Source of the DNA: Pseudomonadota bacterium
GTDB lineage: Bacteria > Pseudomonadota > Gammaproteobacteria > Steroidobacterales > MnTg04
DNA length: 58,249 bases
Direction: 5' to 3'
Assembly (NCBI GenBank): GCA_022572885.1
Contig: JACZVC010000021.1
Span: forward strand, 1-58,249
Below are positions 7,916 through 15,699 of this stretch, piece by piece. Position numbers and translations under genes: made by a program. Positions within the stretch are counted from its first letter, which is position 1. Every line of letters begins with the position of its first letter. The notes under the pieces were generated by a model. The model was not told the DNA's origin, did not search any database, and saw only the letters and a program-made list of their open reading frames with translations.

Positions 7916-8427
7916 GCCTCTCCAAGTTCTTCACGCAGCGTTTTCAGCGCCCGGAAGTAATGCGTTTTAACGCTACCGGCGCTGCAGCCCATCGCGGTCG
8001 CCGTCTGCTCGGTACTGAGATCTTCCAGCATGCGCAGCAGGAATGCCTGGCGTTGACGTTCCGGCAACCGCCCTATAGCCGCGTCCAGCATGCCCAGCGC
8101 CTCGTCTGCGCCAGCCCGGTTTTCCGGGCCTGGCTCCGCAGGGTCAGGCGCGGCTGCAACGGGATCCAGTCGCTGCGAGTCGTCCGCGCCCGGGTAAAGG
8201 CTCATCACCGTCCCCCGCACAGCCTGCCTGCGATACCAGTCCGTGATTCCATTATCGAGAATCCGGTAGAACAGCGGCGGCCATTCGGCCGCTGTTTTGT
8301 CCGCATAGGATCTGACCAGTTTCAGCATGGCGTCCTGCACCAGGTCCAGCGCATCGTCCGCATTCCCCGTCGAATAGCGCGCGATCCGGAAAGCCCGGCG
8401 CTCTACATCCTGCAAAAAAGACTCCAT
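7909..8427 (-). CDS. ECF-type RNA polymerase sigma factor
   Basis: About 172 residues, with region 2 (YSTGNADDALDLVQDAMLKL; EWPPLFYRILDNGITDWYRR) and region 4 (LPERQRQAFLLRMLEDLSTE; MGCSAGSVKTHYFRALKTLR). The helix-turn-helix of region 4 is intact. I chose the ATG at 8427. A CTG at 8448, giving LDQRRRMESF at the N-terminus, has GGAG about 8 bases upstream and could be the true start. The gene heads the sigma, acidic membrane protein, DUF3106 operon. It is divergent from priA, and its promoter lies within 8428-8653. Confidence 0.88.
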   Translation of the reverse strand: MESFLQDVERRAFRIARYSTGNADDALDLVQDAMLKLVRSYADKTAAEWPPLFYRILDNGITDWYRRQAVRGTVMSLYPGADDSQRLDPVAAAPDPAEPGPENRAGADEALGMLDAAIGRLPERQRQAFLLRMLEDLSTEQTATAMGCSAGSVKTHYFRALKTLREELGEAW

Positions 8428-8653
8428 TCGCCGTCGTTGGTCCAGCTTGCCATCTCCTGAATTTACCGGGCCGGTCCCTGGCCTCCGCCACCATCCGGCA
8501 AAAGCCGTCTTTCCATTAACAGTAACGCATCCTAAGTGCTTCGGTTGACAATACGGGAGCCCCATCCAACCATAGGCCTGCGTCTGATACGGTCATACGA
8601 TAGCAATACCACAAAACAACGTGCCACCTTCCTCCAATCAATCTGTCAAAGCG

Positions 8654-10855
8654 ATGCCGGGTAACAGGCCAGTGATTTTACGAGTTGCCGTTAATGTGCC
8701 GCTAAACCGGTACTTCGATTACCTGTGCCCGGAAGGATACCCGCCGGATCGACTGCTGCCCGGCATGCGCCTCAAAGTTCCGTTCGGACGCGGCAAGACC
8801 ATCGGTGTGCTGCTTGAAACTACTCGCACCAGCGAATTGCCGCTATCGCGTCTGAAACGGGCGATCGCCGTAATCGATGACGAGCCGGTTTTTGACGGGG
8901 TGTTGATGAAATTGCTGAGCTGGTCGGCGGACTATTTTCATCACCCGCCCGGGGAAGTCTTCGCGACGGCGCTGCCGGCGCTGTTGCGGGGCAGCCGGCC
9001 ACTGCCATCGGCGCCCGTACACTGGCGTCCGACCGGCATGGGGCAGGCTGCGGAACCGCTCGCACGTGCGTCGCGCCAGCAGGCCCTGCTGGAACTGCTG
9101 CGCGACCACGGATCTTTGTCAGAATCCGAGTTACCGGCACTGTTCAAGGGCTGGCGCCCGAGCATGAGGGCTTTGCACGAAAAGGGGCTCGTGGAGCATC
9201 GGGAAATCGAGCACAGCGCGCCCCTTCCTTGCGGGGAACCCGCCGACGATATTTCGCTGACCGGGCCGCAACAAAAAGCGGTCGCTGAGATCGGCGCACA
9301 CGATGGCCGCTTCGCGACTACCTTGCTTTTTGGCGTCACTGGCAGCGGCAAGACAGAGGTCTATCTGTCGCTGATCCGCCGCCTGTTGGCCAAGGGCCAG
9401 CAGGCGATGGTGCTGGTTCCGGAGATCGGCCTGACGCCGCAGCTCATTCAACGCTTTCACGAACGCCTGCCCGGGAAACTCGCGGTGCTGCACTCAGGAC
9501 TGCCCGATGGCCAGCGACTGGAAGCGTGGCGCATGGCCCGTAGCGGTGAGGCGGCCATCGTCCTCGGCACCCGCTCGGCGGTATTCACGCCGATGTCGCG
9601 GCCGGGTTTGATCATCGTCGATGAAGAACACGATAGTTCCTTCAAGCAACAGGACGGCTTTCGCTACTCCGCGCGCGATCTGGCCATCGTCAGGGCCAGG
9701 CTGCATGGGATACCCGTCGTGCTGGGATCGGCGACCCCGTCGCTGGAGTCTTTTCACAATGCGCAGACCGGTCGTTACCACCTTTGCGAGTTGCCGGAGC
9801 GTCCTGGCAATGTTGCACAACCGGGCATGCGCATCGTCGACCTGGGCGCACATCGCGCCGACCATGGGCTGGCAACACCGAGCCTGATGACGATGCACGC
9901 GCATCTCGACCAAGGCGGCCAGGTGCTTTTATTTTTGAACCGGCGGGGCTTTGCACCGGCCTTGTTTTGCACGGAGTGCGGTTGGGTAGCCGGTTGCGGC
10001 CGCTGTGACGCGCGTATGACCGTCCACGCCGCAAACGGTCAGTTGCGTTGCCATCATTGCGATCAACGCTGCGCTATTCCGGATCGCTGTCCGCAATGCC
10101 GGGAGCAACTGATCCCGGTTGGCCAGGGAACACAGCGAGTCGAGGATTTCCTGCGCAAACAATTCCCGGGTGTCGGCGTTACCCGAATCGATCGCGACAG
10201 CACGCGCAGAAAAGGCAGCCTGACGGACAAACTGGATGAAATCAGGTCGGGTCGCTCGCGCATCCTGATTGGCACCCAGATGCTGGCCAAGGGGCATGAT
10301 TTTCCGGATATCAGCCTGGTCATCATCATGGATGCAGACCAAGGCCTGTTCGGAACCGATTTCCGCTCCAGTGAAAAACTCGCCCAGACCGTGACCCAGG
10401 TTGCGGGCCGCGCCGGCAGGGCTCAGCGACCGGGCGAAGTGCTGATTCAGACGCGCTTTGCGGATCATCCATTGTTGATCGACCTGATCCGGGACGGCTA
10501 TGCGGCTTTTGCCCGCGACGCACTGGCCGAACGGCGCGAGGCCGGTTGGCCCCCCTATTCACACCTGGCCCTGTTGCGCGCCGAGTCACCGAGCCAGGAC
10601 GATGCGAGAATATTTCTGGAAGCGGCAAGGCGCGAGGCGGAAAAATTCTGCGATGGCGAGACCTGCCTGCTGGGTCCGGCGCCCGCGCCAATGGAGAAAA
10701 GGGCGGGCCATTTTCGTGCGCAATTGCTACTACAGGCTAGCAAGCGCAGCAGCCTTCGTAACTTACTGGGGCCATGGATAGCAAAACTGGAAAATCTGCC
10801 GCAACGGCGCAAGGTTCGCTGGTCGCTGGATGTCGACCCGGTGGATATGTTCTGA
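8654..10855 (+). CDS. priA: Primosomal protein N' (replication restart helicase PriA)
   Basis: About 733 residues. PriA recognises stalled forks and D-loops and loads the replicative helicase. The N-terminal 3'-DNA-binding domain is present (RVAVNVPLNRYFDYLCPEG). The helicase core carries Walker A GVTGSGKTE, the DEEH box (IIVDEEHDSSFKQQ) and GSATPSLES. The zinc-binding region has paired cysteines (CTECGWVAGCGRC; CHHCDQRC; CPQC). Motif V/VI residues (GTQMLAKGHDFP, QVAGRAGR) are intact. The in-frame GTG at 8621 is an alternative start; neither start has a strong ribosome-binding site. Confidence 0.97.
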   Translation: MPGNRPVILRVAVNVPLNRYFDYLCPEGYPPDRLLPGMRLKVPFGRGKTIGVLLETTRTSELPLSRLKRAIAVIDDEPVFDGVLMKLLSWSADYFHHPPGEVFATALPALLRGSRPLPSAPVHWRPTGMGQAAEPLARASRQQALLELLRDHGSLSESELPALFKGWRPSMRALHEKGLVEHREIEHSAPLPCGEPADDISLTGPQQKAVAEIGAHDGRFATTLLFGVTGSGKTEVYLSLIRRLLAKGQQAMVLVPEIGLTPQLIQRFHERLPGKLAVLHSGLPDGQRLEAWRMARSGEAAIVLGTRSAVFTPMSRPGLIIVDEEHDSSFKQQDGFRYSARDLAIVRARLHGIPVVLGSATPSLESFHNAQTGRYHLCELPERPGNVAQPGMRIVDLGAHRADHGLATPSLMTMHAHLDQGGQVLLFLNRRGFAPALFCTECGWVAGCGRCDARMTVHAANGQLRCHHCDQRCAIPDRCPQCREQLIPVGQGTQRVEDFLRKQFPGVGVTRIDRDSTRRKGSLTDKLDEIRSGRSRILIGTQMLAKGHDFPDISLVIIMDADQGLFGTDFRSSEKLAQTVTQVAGRAGRAQRPGEVLIQTRFADHPLLIDLIRDGYAAFARDALAERREAGWPPYSHLALLRAESPSQDDARIFLEAARREAEKFCDGETCLLGPAPAPMEKRAGHFRAQLLLQASKRSSLRNLLGPWIAKLENLPQRRKVRWSLDVDPVDMF

Positions 10856-10938
10856 GCGGCCACCGGCCTCCTTTGGTTTATTTTTCCCGGCAAGACGTTA
10901 GACTTGCTTCCTGATTGTCAGGACCTCTGGCCCGCCCC

Positions 10939-12693
10939 GTGAAAAATCGAATTCAGTCTTTGTTTGTACAGGCTTTGCAACAATTGCCTGCGGAAACCCT
11001 TGAAAAAACCGGTCAGTTGACAGTCCCGGAGATCGAACGAACCCGCGATCCCGCGCATGGTGATTTTGCCTGTAACCTGGCGATGAAACTGGCCAAGCCT
11101 TGCCGGTTGAACCCACGCGACCTTGCGGCGCAATTGATCGCGGCATTGCCGGACTCTCCGCTGATCGACAAGGCCGAAATCGCCGGCCCCGGGTTCATCA
11201 ATATTTATCTCTCGGCAAACGCTTATCATCAGCAGCTTCGCGACATCGTCGAGTCGGGCGATACCTACGGACGCCAGCCGTCAAGCGGCAAGAAGATCAT
11301 CGTCGAATTTATTTCCGCGAACCCGACCGGACCGTTGCATGTTGGCCATGGCAGGCACGCAGCATACGGGGCCAGCCTGTCCAATCTGTTGGCGGCCGCC
11401 GGCAACGAGGTTTTCCGGGAATATTACGTCAATGATGCCGGCCGGCAGATGGCCATACTTGCCACCAGCGTCTGGCTTCGTTACCTGGAGTCTCATGGTG
11501 CGGTTTTTGGGTTTCCGCAAAACGCGTATAAAGGTGACTACATTGCGCGTATCGCCGATGACATGAAGTCAGAGTACGCGGACAAGTTTGTCTTGGATAC
11601 GGCTGCCTTGTTCGCCGATATGCCCGCGGACGGTCCCGATGGCGACAAGGACCAGTTTATCGATGCGTTGATCGAGCGGGCGCGAGAGAAACTTGGTGAG
11701 CAAGGCTTCGGACAGGTACTCGATTTCGGGCTGAAAAAAATACTCGACGATATCCGTGATGACCTGGAGGAATTCGGCGTCCACATCGATCGTTGGTACG
11801 CCGAACGTGACCTGCACAGCGGCGGAACGATCGATCAAGCGTTAAAGCTGTTAAAGGCCAACGATCATGTTTACGAAGAAGGCGGTGCGATCTGGTTTCG
11901 CGCCACCGACTTTGGCGATGAGAAAGACCGGGTCGTGGTCAGGGAGAATGGCCAGAAAACTTATTTTGCCTCCGATATCGCCTACCATCTGGAAAAACGC
12001 CAGCGCGGGTTCGACCTCCTGCTTGACGTACTCGGAGCCGACCATCACGGCTACATCGCCAGGGTCCGTGCGGGATTGGAAGCGATGGGCCAGCCCGGCG
12101 AATCGCTGGAGGTCAGGCTGATGCAATTTGTTGCACTTTTCCGGGGGGGCCGGAAAGTGCAAATGTCCACCCGCTCGGGTGAGTTCGTGACCTTGCGTGA
12201 GCTGCGCAGGGAAGTCGGTAATGACGCGGCCAGGTTTTTTTATGTTTTGAGGTCGCATGACCAGCATCTGGATTTCGATCTGGAACTGGCCAAATCGCAC
12301 TCCAGCGACAATCCTGTCTATTACATTCAATACGCCCACGCGAGGATCTGCAGCGTGTTGCAGCAATTGAACGACAAAGGTTTCGACTGGCAGGCAGAGC
12401 GGGCCTGGGATCACCTGGAAAGGCTGAACGAGCAGCACGAGAAGGCATTGCTCGTCAGCTTGAGCCGGTATCCCGAAGTCATAGCATTGGCCGCCCAAAA
12501 CCGCGCGCCGCACACACTGGCGCATTATCTGCGGGACCTGGCCAACGATTTCCATACCTACTATAACGCGCACACTTTCTTGGTCGAAGATCAGGATCTG
12601 CGCGACGCGCGTATTGCCTTGATCGTCGCGGTACGGCAGGTTATTGCCAACGGGCTCGCAATACTGGGCGTTTCCGCCCCGGAGAGCATGTAA
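10939..12693 (+). CDS. argS: Arginine-tRNA ligase
   Basis: A class I aminoacyl-tRNA synthetase that charges tRNA-Arg. It is about 584 residues with the GTG start at 10939, which gives KNRIQSLFVQALQQL, like other proteobacterial ArgS N-termini. A TTG at 10915 would add eight residues. The HIGH-type motif appears in NPTGPLHVGHGRHAAYG, a KMSKS equivalent appears as VQMSTRSGEF, and the C-terminal anticodon-binding domain (DALR type) is complete. The SPOR gene follows after 3 bases, so the two are probably co-transcribed. Confidence 0.97.
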   Translation: MKNRIQSLFVQALQQLPAETLEKTGQLTVPEIERTRDPAHGDFACNLAMKLAKPCRLNPRDLAAQLIAALPDSPLIDKAEIAGPGFINIYLSANAYHQQLRDIVESGDTYGRQPSSGKKIIVEFISANPTGPLHVGHGRHAAYGASLSNLLAAAGNEVFREYYVNDAGRQMAILATSVWLRYLESHGAVFGFPQNAYKGDYIARIADDMKSEYADKFVLDTAALFADMPADGPDGDKDQFIDALIERAREKLGEQGFGQVLDFGLKKILDDIRDDLEEFGVHIDRWYAERDLHSGGTIDQALKLLKANDHVYEEGGAIWFRATDFGDEKDRVVVRENGQKTYFASDIAYHLEKRQRGFDLLLDVLGADHHGYIARVRAGLEAMGQPGESLEVRLMQFVALFRGGRKVQMSTRSGEFVTLRELRREVGNDAARFFYVLRSHDQHLDFDLELAKSHSSDNPVYYIQYAHARICSVLQQLNDKGFDWQAERAWDHLERLNEQHEKALLVSLSRYPEVIALAAQNRAPHTLAHYLRDLANDFHTYYNAHTFLVEDQDLRDARIALIVAVRQVIANGLAILGVSAPESM

Positions 12694-12696
12694 ACA

Positions 12697-13257
12697 ATGA
12701 CAAGGGACTACAAGCGCCGTCCCAGCCGGCGCAAAAAAAAGAGCGTACAACCGCCTGGGTGGATCTGGATGCTGTTTGGGCTGGGCGTGGGTTTGTCCGT
12801 CGCAATATGGGTTTACCTGTACGACCGGCAGGTGAAGCCGCCCACGCCGCAACCGGCGGCGAGCACGCAGCAGGAACCGGCGCCCGCGAAAGCAGGACAG
12901 GGATCGAGCAACCAGCCAAAAAGGTTTTCCTTCTACGAAGTGCTGCCAAAGTTTGAAGTCGTCATTCCTGAAACGGAGTCATCGGCACGAGCAGATACGC
13001 ACCCTGTTCCAATCACCGAGCCAGGTCAATACGTGTTACAGGCCGGTTCATTCAAGAACTTCGCGGATGCCGATCGCATGCAGGCGACACTGGCAATGCT
13101 GGGTCTGGAATCCCGCGTGCAGAAAGTCAGTATCGATCACGATACCTGGCACCGAGTTCGTCTCGGGCCATACAGCGACCTCGATATTCTGAACAGGAAC
13201 CGGGAACTCCTGCGCCGAAACCAGATAGAAGTGATCCGGATTCGTGTTGGCGATTAG
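12697..13257 (+). CDS. SPOR domain protein (FtsN-like)
   Basis: A 186-residue bitopic membrane protein. A basic cytoplasmic start (KRRPSRRKKKSVQPPG) is followed by a membrane helix (WIWMLFGLGVGLSVAIWVYL), a Pro/Gln/Ala-rich periplasmic linker, and a C-terminal SPOR domain (about 106-186: YVLQAGSFKNFADADRMQATL; VRLGPYSDLD). SPOR domains bind denuded septal peptidoglycan, so a role in cell division is likely. Location directly after argS is common in gammaproteobacteria. It is shorter than E. coli FtsN (319 residues), so I do not assign the symbol. Confidence 0.85.
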   Translation: MTRDYKRRPSRRKKKSVQPPGWIWMLFGLGVGLSVAIWVYLYDRQVKPPTPQPAASTQQEPAPAKAGQGSSNQPKRFSFYEVLPKFEVVIPETESSARADTHPVPITEPGQYVLQAGSFKNFADADRMQATLAMLGLESRVQKVSIDHDTWHRVRLGPYSDLDILNRNRELLRRNQIEVIRIRVGD

Positions 13258-14341
13258 GCGGCGATGGCCGGGCAGGCTGCTGGCCTGCGCGGCGCTGCTG
13301 TGCACCGCATTGCCGGTCCCGGCCGGCGTTGGTTGTCCCGGCTCGGAATTAAAAGCCGAGCCGCTGCTTGTTATCGCCGTCGGCGATATCATGCTGGGCA
13401 CCGATTTCCCGCTGAACCACTTGCCGGACGATGACGGCGTTTCTTTCTTCGAGGGGGTCAGCGAAATACTCCAGTCGGGGGATATTACTTTTGGCAATCT
13501 CGAGCAGATCCTGATGGATGGCGGAGAGCCGGCAAAAACCTGCACTGATCCGAGCGTTTGCTATTTGTTCCGAAGCCCGGCCCGCTATGCCGCACATTTG
13601 CGCAACGCCGGCTTCGATGTCATGAGCCTGGCCAACAACCATGCGCGTGATTTTGGCGAAGAGGGCCGCGATGCAAGTATGGCGGCGCTCGACAAGGCGG
13701 GGATTCTTCACTCGGGGCGCGAGGACAGTTTTGCCAGCTGGCAGGTCAACGGTCGAAAAATCGCGCTGATGGCATTTGCCCCGTTCAAGGGCTCAAGCTC
13801 GCCGCTGGGGCCCGACATAGAGCGGGCCAGAATGAACGTTTCCTCATTGGTCCAAAACCATGACATCGTCATCATCTCCCTGCATGGCGGCGGCGAAGGC
13901 GTGGACGCCAACCGGGTTCCCTTTATGGAAGAGTATTACCGTGGCGAGTTGCGCGGCGATGTGGCGGCCTTTTCACGGGCAATGATCGATATCGGCGCTG
14001 ATCTTGTCCTTGGCCACGGTCCGCACGTGCCCAGGGGAATGGAAATTTACAAAGGCAGACTGATTGCCTATAGCCTTGGCAATTTTGCGACTTACTACGG
14101 TATCAGCGTCGCGGGTATGAAAGGAGTTGCGCCGATACTGATAGCCAGGCTCAGCCCCGATGGCAACCTGCTCGAAGGCCAGATTATCTCCGCGGTTCAA
14201 CGACGCCCCGGCGGGCCGTATCCCGACAACAGAATGCGGGCGTTTCGGGAAATCATGAGACTGAGCAAACTGGATTTTCCGGATGGCGGCATAGAATTCC
14301 ACGAAGACGGCAGCTTCACGCCGCAAAAGACCAACGACTAG
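13244..14341 (+). CDS. CapA/PGA_cap family metallophosphatase-like protein
   Basis: A 365-residue protein with a signal peptide (LLACAALLCTALPVPAG). The PGA_cap fold is shown by VIAVGDIMLGTDF, FGNLEQILMDGG, VMSLANNHARDFGEEG, ISLHGGGE and LVLGHGPHVPRGMEIY, with the conserved Asp, Asn and His residues of this calcineurin-like metal centre. Relatives take part in poly-gamma-glutamate capsule formation, but no capB or capC lies nearby, so the substrate is unknown. The GTG start overlaps the SPOR gene by 14 bases. Its stop overlaps the ntrX-like stop tail to tail. Confidence 0.85.
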   Translation: MLAIRRRWPGRLLACAALLCTALPVPAGVGCPGSELKAEPLLVIAVGDIMLGTDFPLNHLPDDDGVSFFEGVSEILQSGDITFGNLEQILMDGGEPAKTCTDPSVCYLFRSPARYAAHLRNAGFDVMSLANNHARDFGEEGRDASMAALDKAGILHSGREDSFASWQVNGRKIALMAFAPFKGSSSPLGPDIERARMNVSSLVQNHDIVIISLHGGGEGVDANRVPFMEEYYRGELRGDVAAFSRAMIDIGADLVLGHGPHVPRGMEIYKGRLIAYSLGNFATYYGISVAGMKGVAPILIARLSPDGNLLEGQIISAVQRRPGGPYPDNRMRAFREIMRLSKLDFPDGGIEFHEDGSFTPQKTND

Positions 14342-15699
14342 TCGTCGCGGCCTTTACTGAACTCCACGCCAAGCGTGCGCAATTTGCGATATAAATGGGT
14401 CCTTTCCATGCCAACCCGTTTGGCCAGCAATCCGACCTTGCCACCGCAGAGTATCAGTTGCTGTTGCAAGTAGGCTTTCTCAAACTGCTCGCGCGCCTCA
14501 CGCAACGGCAAGGCAAGGAGATCCTGCTTGACCAGCGGTTCGTTGCTGGCCGGTTGCGCGGCAATGTCATTTTCTATTTCCTCAAGACTGATTTCTTCCT
14601 CCTTGCTCATGATCAGGTGTCGCTGCACCAGGTTGCGCAGCTCCCTGACATTGCCCAGCCACGGGTAGTTGCGTAGCCGGTTCTGCGCCGCGACGCCAAA
14701 TCGCCGGTATGGCAACCCCTCGCTATTGACCAGCTTATCGACGTAGTAGCGCAGCAGATCCGGCACGTCCTCGGCATATTCTCGCAGTGGCGGTACATGC
14801 AACTGGACGACGTTGAGCAGAGCAAGCAAATCGGTTCTGACCGGCCCGTTTTTTGATAAGTCAAGATTGGAATCGGCGGAACTCAACAAGCGTAACGACA
14901 ACGAGATGTCGGTGTCGTTGCCGATGCGCTGAAAACTGCCCTGCTCCAGGACGCCCAGCAGCAAGGTCTGGACATCCGGGTCAAGGTCACCGAGTTCATT
15001 GATAAACAATGTGCCGCCGTTCGCTTTTTCGAACGCGCCGGCCGACACGTTACTGCCTTTCTGATTGCCAAAAAGCTTTTGTGCAGCCTGATCCGGTTGC
15101 AGGGAGCCTCCGCTGATGGTAACGAACGGCGCAGCGGCGCGCGGGCTCATGGCGTGTATATACCTGGCGAACGCCTCCCGCCCGGTGCCCGCTTCGCCAA
15201 GCAACAGCACTGGCGTGTCGTGTGGCGCCAGTTTTTGCGCCTGGTCGCGCAATGCCTTCATTTTCTTGCTCTTGCCAATCGGCGCCACCATGTCCGGCAC
15301 TTTCATTTTACTGTACGGCCGGGCGCTCTGCCCCTCGTTTATCGCTCGCTCCACCGTCCTCAGGAGCTCAGCCAGAGACAAGGGTTTCTCGACAAAATCG
15401 AAGGCGCCAAGGCGGGTGGCCTCGACCGCGGTTTCCACCGAGCCGTGACCGGACATCATGACCACCGGACAAGCCAGGGGCTTGCCGTCCGACCATTCAC
15501 GCAACAAGGTGATGCCATCCGTACCGGGCATCCAGATGTCCAGAAGCACAAGATCGGGCTTGTGATCGACCCAGGCCGCCCGCGCTTCGTCGGCATCGGC
15601 GGCCACCGTGACCTGGTAGCCCTCCTCGCTGAGAATTTCCTGCAACAATGTCCGGATATCCAGTTCGTCATCGACGACCAGAACCTGCGGATTACTCAT
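14338..15699 (-). CDS. ntrX: NtrX-type response regulator with degenerate AAA+ domain
   Basis: 453 residues: receiver (1-120, phospho-acceptor D54 with D10, D11, S83 and K105), AAA+ region (about 140-375) and Fis-type helix-turn-helix (about 401-447, VGLLAKRVGMERTHLYRKL). The receiver and DNA-binding domains look intact, but the ATPase does not. Walker A is GEAGTGRE (Lys replaced by Arg174), Walker B is LFINEL (Asp replaced by Asn234), and the GAFTGA sigma-54 loop is replaced by GSNVSAGAF (215-223). The Arg of the usual DLYYRLN motif is also lost (DLLALLN). It follows ntrY with a 4-base overlap. A non-sigma-54 mode of action is my inference. Confidence 0.85.
   Translation of the reverse strand: MSNPQVLVVDDELDIRTLLQEILSEEGYQVTVAADADEARAAWVDHKPDLVLLDIWMPGTDGITLLREWSDGKPLACPVVMMSGHGSVETAVEATRLGAFDFVEKPLSLAELLRTVERAINEGQSARPYSKMKVPDMVAPIGKSKKMKALRDQAQKLAPHDTPVLLLGEAGTGREAFARYIHAMSPRAAAPFVTISGGSLQPDQAAQKLFGNQKGSNVSAGAFEKANGGTLFINELGDLDPDVQTLLLGVLEQGSFQRIGNDTDISLSLRLLSSADSNLDLSKNGPVRTDLLALLNVVQLHVPPLREYAEDVPDLLRYYVDKLVNSEGLPYRRFGVAAQNRLRNYPWLGNVRELRNLVQRHLIMSKEEEISLEEIENDIAAQPASNEPLVKQDLLALPLREAREQFEKAYLQQQLILCGGKVGLLAKRVGMERTHLYRKLRTLGVEFSKGRDD

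Noticed and set aside
11851-12852. 333-residue leftward frame across argS
   Set aside because: It is fully antisense to argS, which is unambiguous by HIGH and KMSKS-type motifs.
13244-14341. Assignment of the CapA-like gene to a capsule operon
   Set aside because: No capB, capC or other polymer genes are nearby, so only the family name is supported.
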